Positions 6,333-6,838 of a DNA stretch of 6,838 bases are shown here, one piece after another. The position numbers and the translations under genes were made by a program. Source of the stretch: Desulfobacca acetoxidans (lineage in GTDB: Bacteria; Desulfobacterota; Desulfobaccia; Desulfobaccales; 0-14-0-80-60-11); the NCBI GenBank assembly GCA_022736495.1, contig DZCR01000164.1, positions 1 through 6,838 of the forward strand. The letters are read 5' to 3'. Under the pieces are notes generated by a model. That model saw only the letters and a list, made by a program, of their open reading frames with translations. It did not search any database and had not been told where the DNA came from. Position 1 is the stretch's first letter. Each line of letters begins with the position of its first letter.

Positions 6333-6361
6333 TATTAGGTGGGAATTAGGCGCCAATTAGA
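6333..6361 (-). promoter_or_regulatory. Three 11-bp-phased direct repeats (Pho-box-like operator) before the PEP-CTERM/PstS-like unit
   Basis: On the minus strand the units are TCTAATT (6361-6355), CCTAATT (6350-6344) and CCTAATA (6339-6333), each exactly 11 bp from the next. Both this array and the one at 3871-3910 start with TCTAAYY followed by CCTAAYY, in the same orientation relative to their genes. This points to one shared direct-repeat-binding activator, of which PhoB is the best-known type. Regulator identity is inferred. Confidence 0.6.
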
Positions 6362-6371
6362 CTTTCGCAAT

Positions 6372-6453
6372 AGAATTGTTTTGATGCAAAATATATTTTT
6401 TATTCTATTATTTCAGAGCGTTAAAAAATTAAAAAAATTTTGGAAAAAATTTG
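6372..6453. other. AT-rich A-tract block upstream of the promoter
   Basis: This block lies directly upstream of the 11-bp repeats. It contains TTAAAAAATT, AAAAAAATTTT and AAAAAATTT with centres near 6425, 6436 and 6448, roughly one helical turn apart. Such phasing suggests intrinsically curved DNA or an UP-like element. No coding capacity is evident. Confidence 0.4.
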
Positions 6454-6515
6454 ACAGGGTCGGGAATGATCCGGATGGGAAAAAAATGTCACAAAACCGC
6501 TTCAATACTAGCAGC

Positions 6516-6532
6516 ATGTTAGGTTTTGGCGG
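6516..6532. repeat. 17-bp direct repeat, copy 2 (downstream of the SH3 gene)
   Basis: Sixteen of 17 bases match 6104-6120. Seven of its bases (GGTTTTG, 6522-6528) also form an inverted repeat with CAAAACC (6492-6498) across a 23-nt loop. Function unknown. Confidence 0.5.
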
Positions 6533-6563
6533 ATATCATGAGGGCCGGATGAGGGGGATCGCG

Positions 6564-6608
6564 AAAAAACCGGGGTAAATTGTTAGGATTGGGTTTGGAC
6601 GACCCGGG
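6564..6608 (-). terminator. Possible intrinsic terminator after the SH3-domain gene
   Basis: On the minus strand CCGGGT (6607-6602) can pair with ACCCCGG (6576-6570), five G-C pairs plus T-A around one bulged C. Six T follow at once (6569-6564). The loop is about 25 nt, larger than ideal. It lies 13 nt past the stop of the SH3-domain gene, where a terminator is expected. Confidence 0.42.
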
Positions 6609-6620
6609 AGAAAAGATGTT

Positions 6621-6838
6621 TTAAGGCAGAAAAAGAGTTTTATGGCCCCAGCCGGTCTTGTCTTTGCCAAGGGAAACCCGGTACCAGTCCGGGTTTTCTT
6701 CCAGCACGGCCAGGCGGTCACCTTTTATGACCTTGTAAAGGACCGGGGCATTGACTTCCGGCAAAGACCTGATGCGGGCGACTTCCACCCTGACCTCCAC
6801 GGTTTGTTCTTCATCTGCCGCAGTTGATGCCTTGGCCG
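6621..6838 (-). CDS. C-terminal end of a bacterial SH3-domain protein (partial)
   Basis: The frame enters from the right edge of the window and stops with TAA at 6623-6621, giving about 71 visible residues. After an Ala/Thr/Glu-rich linker (AKASTAADEEQ) the rest reads as one bacterial SH3 (SH3b) domain: VEVARIRSLPEVNAPVLYKVIKGD, then LAVLEENPDWYRVSLGKDKTGWGH and KTLFLP at the end. The R-S-x-P...V...KG...W-Y-V...GW spacing is typical. SH3b domains often bind cell-wall peptides or serve as modules in envelope proteins. The catalytic or other N-terminal part lies outside the window, so the full function is unknown. Its relation to the downstream genes is unclear, as a promoter and a possible terminator lie between them. 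Confidence 0.75.
   Translation of the reverse strand, partial: AKASTAADEEQTVEVRVEVARIRSLPEVNAPVLYKVIKGDRLAVLEENPDWYRVSLGKDKTGWGHKTLFLP

Noticed and set aside
6451..6456. TTGACA on the plus strand as a -35 box
   Set aside because: No -10 at 16-18 bp and no plus-strand gene follows.
6581..6598. CCTAACA and CCAAACC 11 bp apart on the minus strand as a third Pho-box-like array
   Set aside because: Only two units, one with a mismatch in the core, located just after a gene end and within the candidate terminator loop.

Overview
All genes in this window lie on the minus strand, so it reads from right to left. The combination of a PEP-CTERM-like surface protein, a PstS-like exported protein, SlyD-like lipoproteins and a two-partner secretion (TPS) porin points to a Gram-negative, diderm bacterium. 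The look is that of Desulfobacterota (sulfate-reducer type). This assignment rests on protein style only and is moderate to weak; no rRNA or marker gene is present.

Layout, in transcription order: (1) the C-terminal end of a gene encoding a bacterial SH3 domain (6621-6838), followed by a possible terminator (6564-6608). (2) A gene-free stretch (6064-6620) holding an AT-rich, A-tract block, three CCTAAT-type direct repeats spaced exactly 11 bp, a TATAAC -10 candidate and a leader of about 250 nt. (3) A two-gene unit: a PEP-CTERM-like protein (5317-6063) and a PstS-like exported binding protein (3988-5277), closed by a strong intrinsic terminator (3922-3955). (4) A second control region (3801-3921) with four CCTAACC-type repeats, again in 11-bp phase and in the same orientation. 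(5) A tightly packed operon: a SlyD/FKBP-like lipoprotein (2979-3800), a second SlyD-like protein fused to a DsbD-gamma-like thioredoxin domain (1699-2982), a TpsB/FhaC-family outer-membrane transporter (104-1699) and, 26 nt further on, the signal-peptide start of another exported protein (1-77), probably the TpsA cargo. Overlaps of 1-4 nt join the first three.

The most interesting reading combines these parts. Both units carry the same 11-bp-phased repeat, with the architecture of a Pho box (PhoB/OmpR-class regulator site), and one of them encodes a PstS-like protein. This suggests a jointly regulated, possibly phosphate-responsive surface system: a solute-binding-like protein, a surface-sorted protein and a TPS exoprotein with its own periplasmic folding and redox helpers. 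The 11-bp repeats, gene overlaps, CxxC motif and domain order are seen directly. Phosphate control and TpsA identity are inference.
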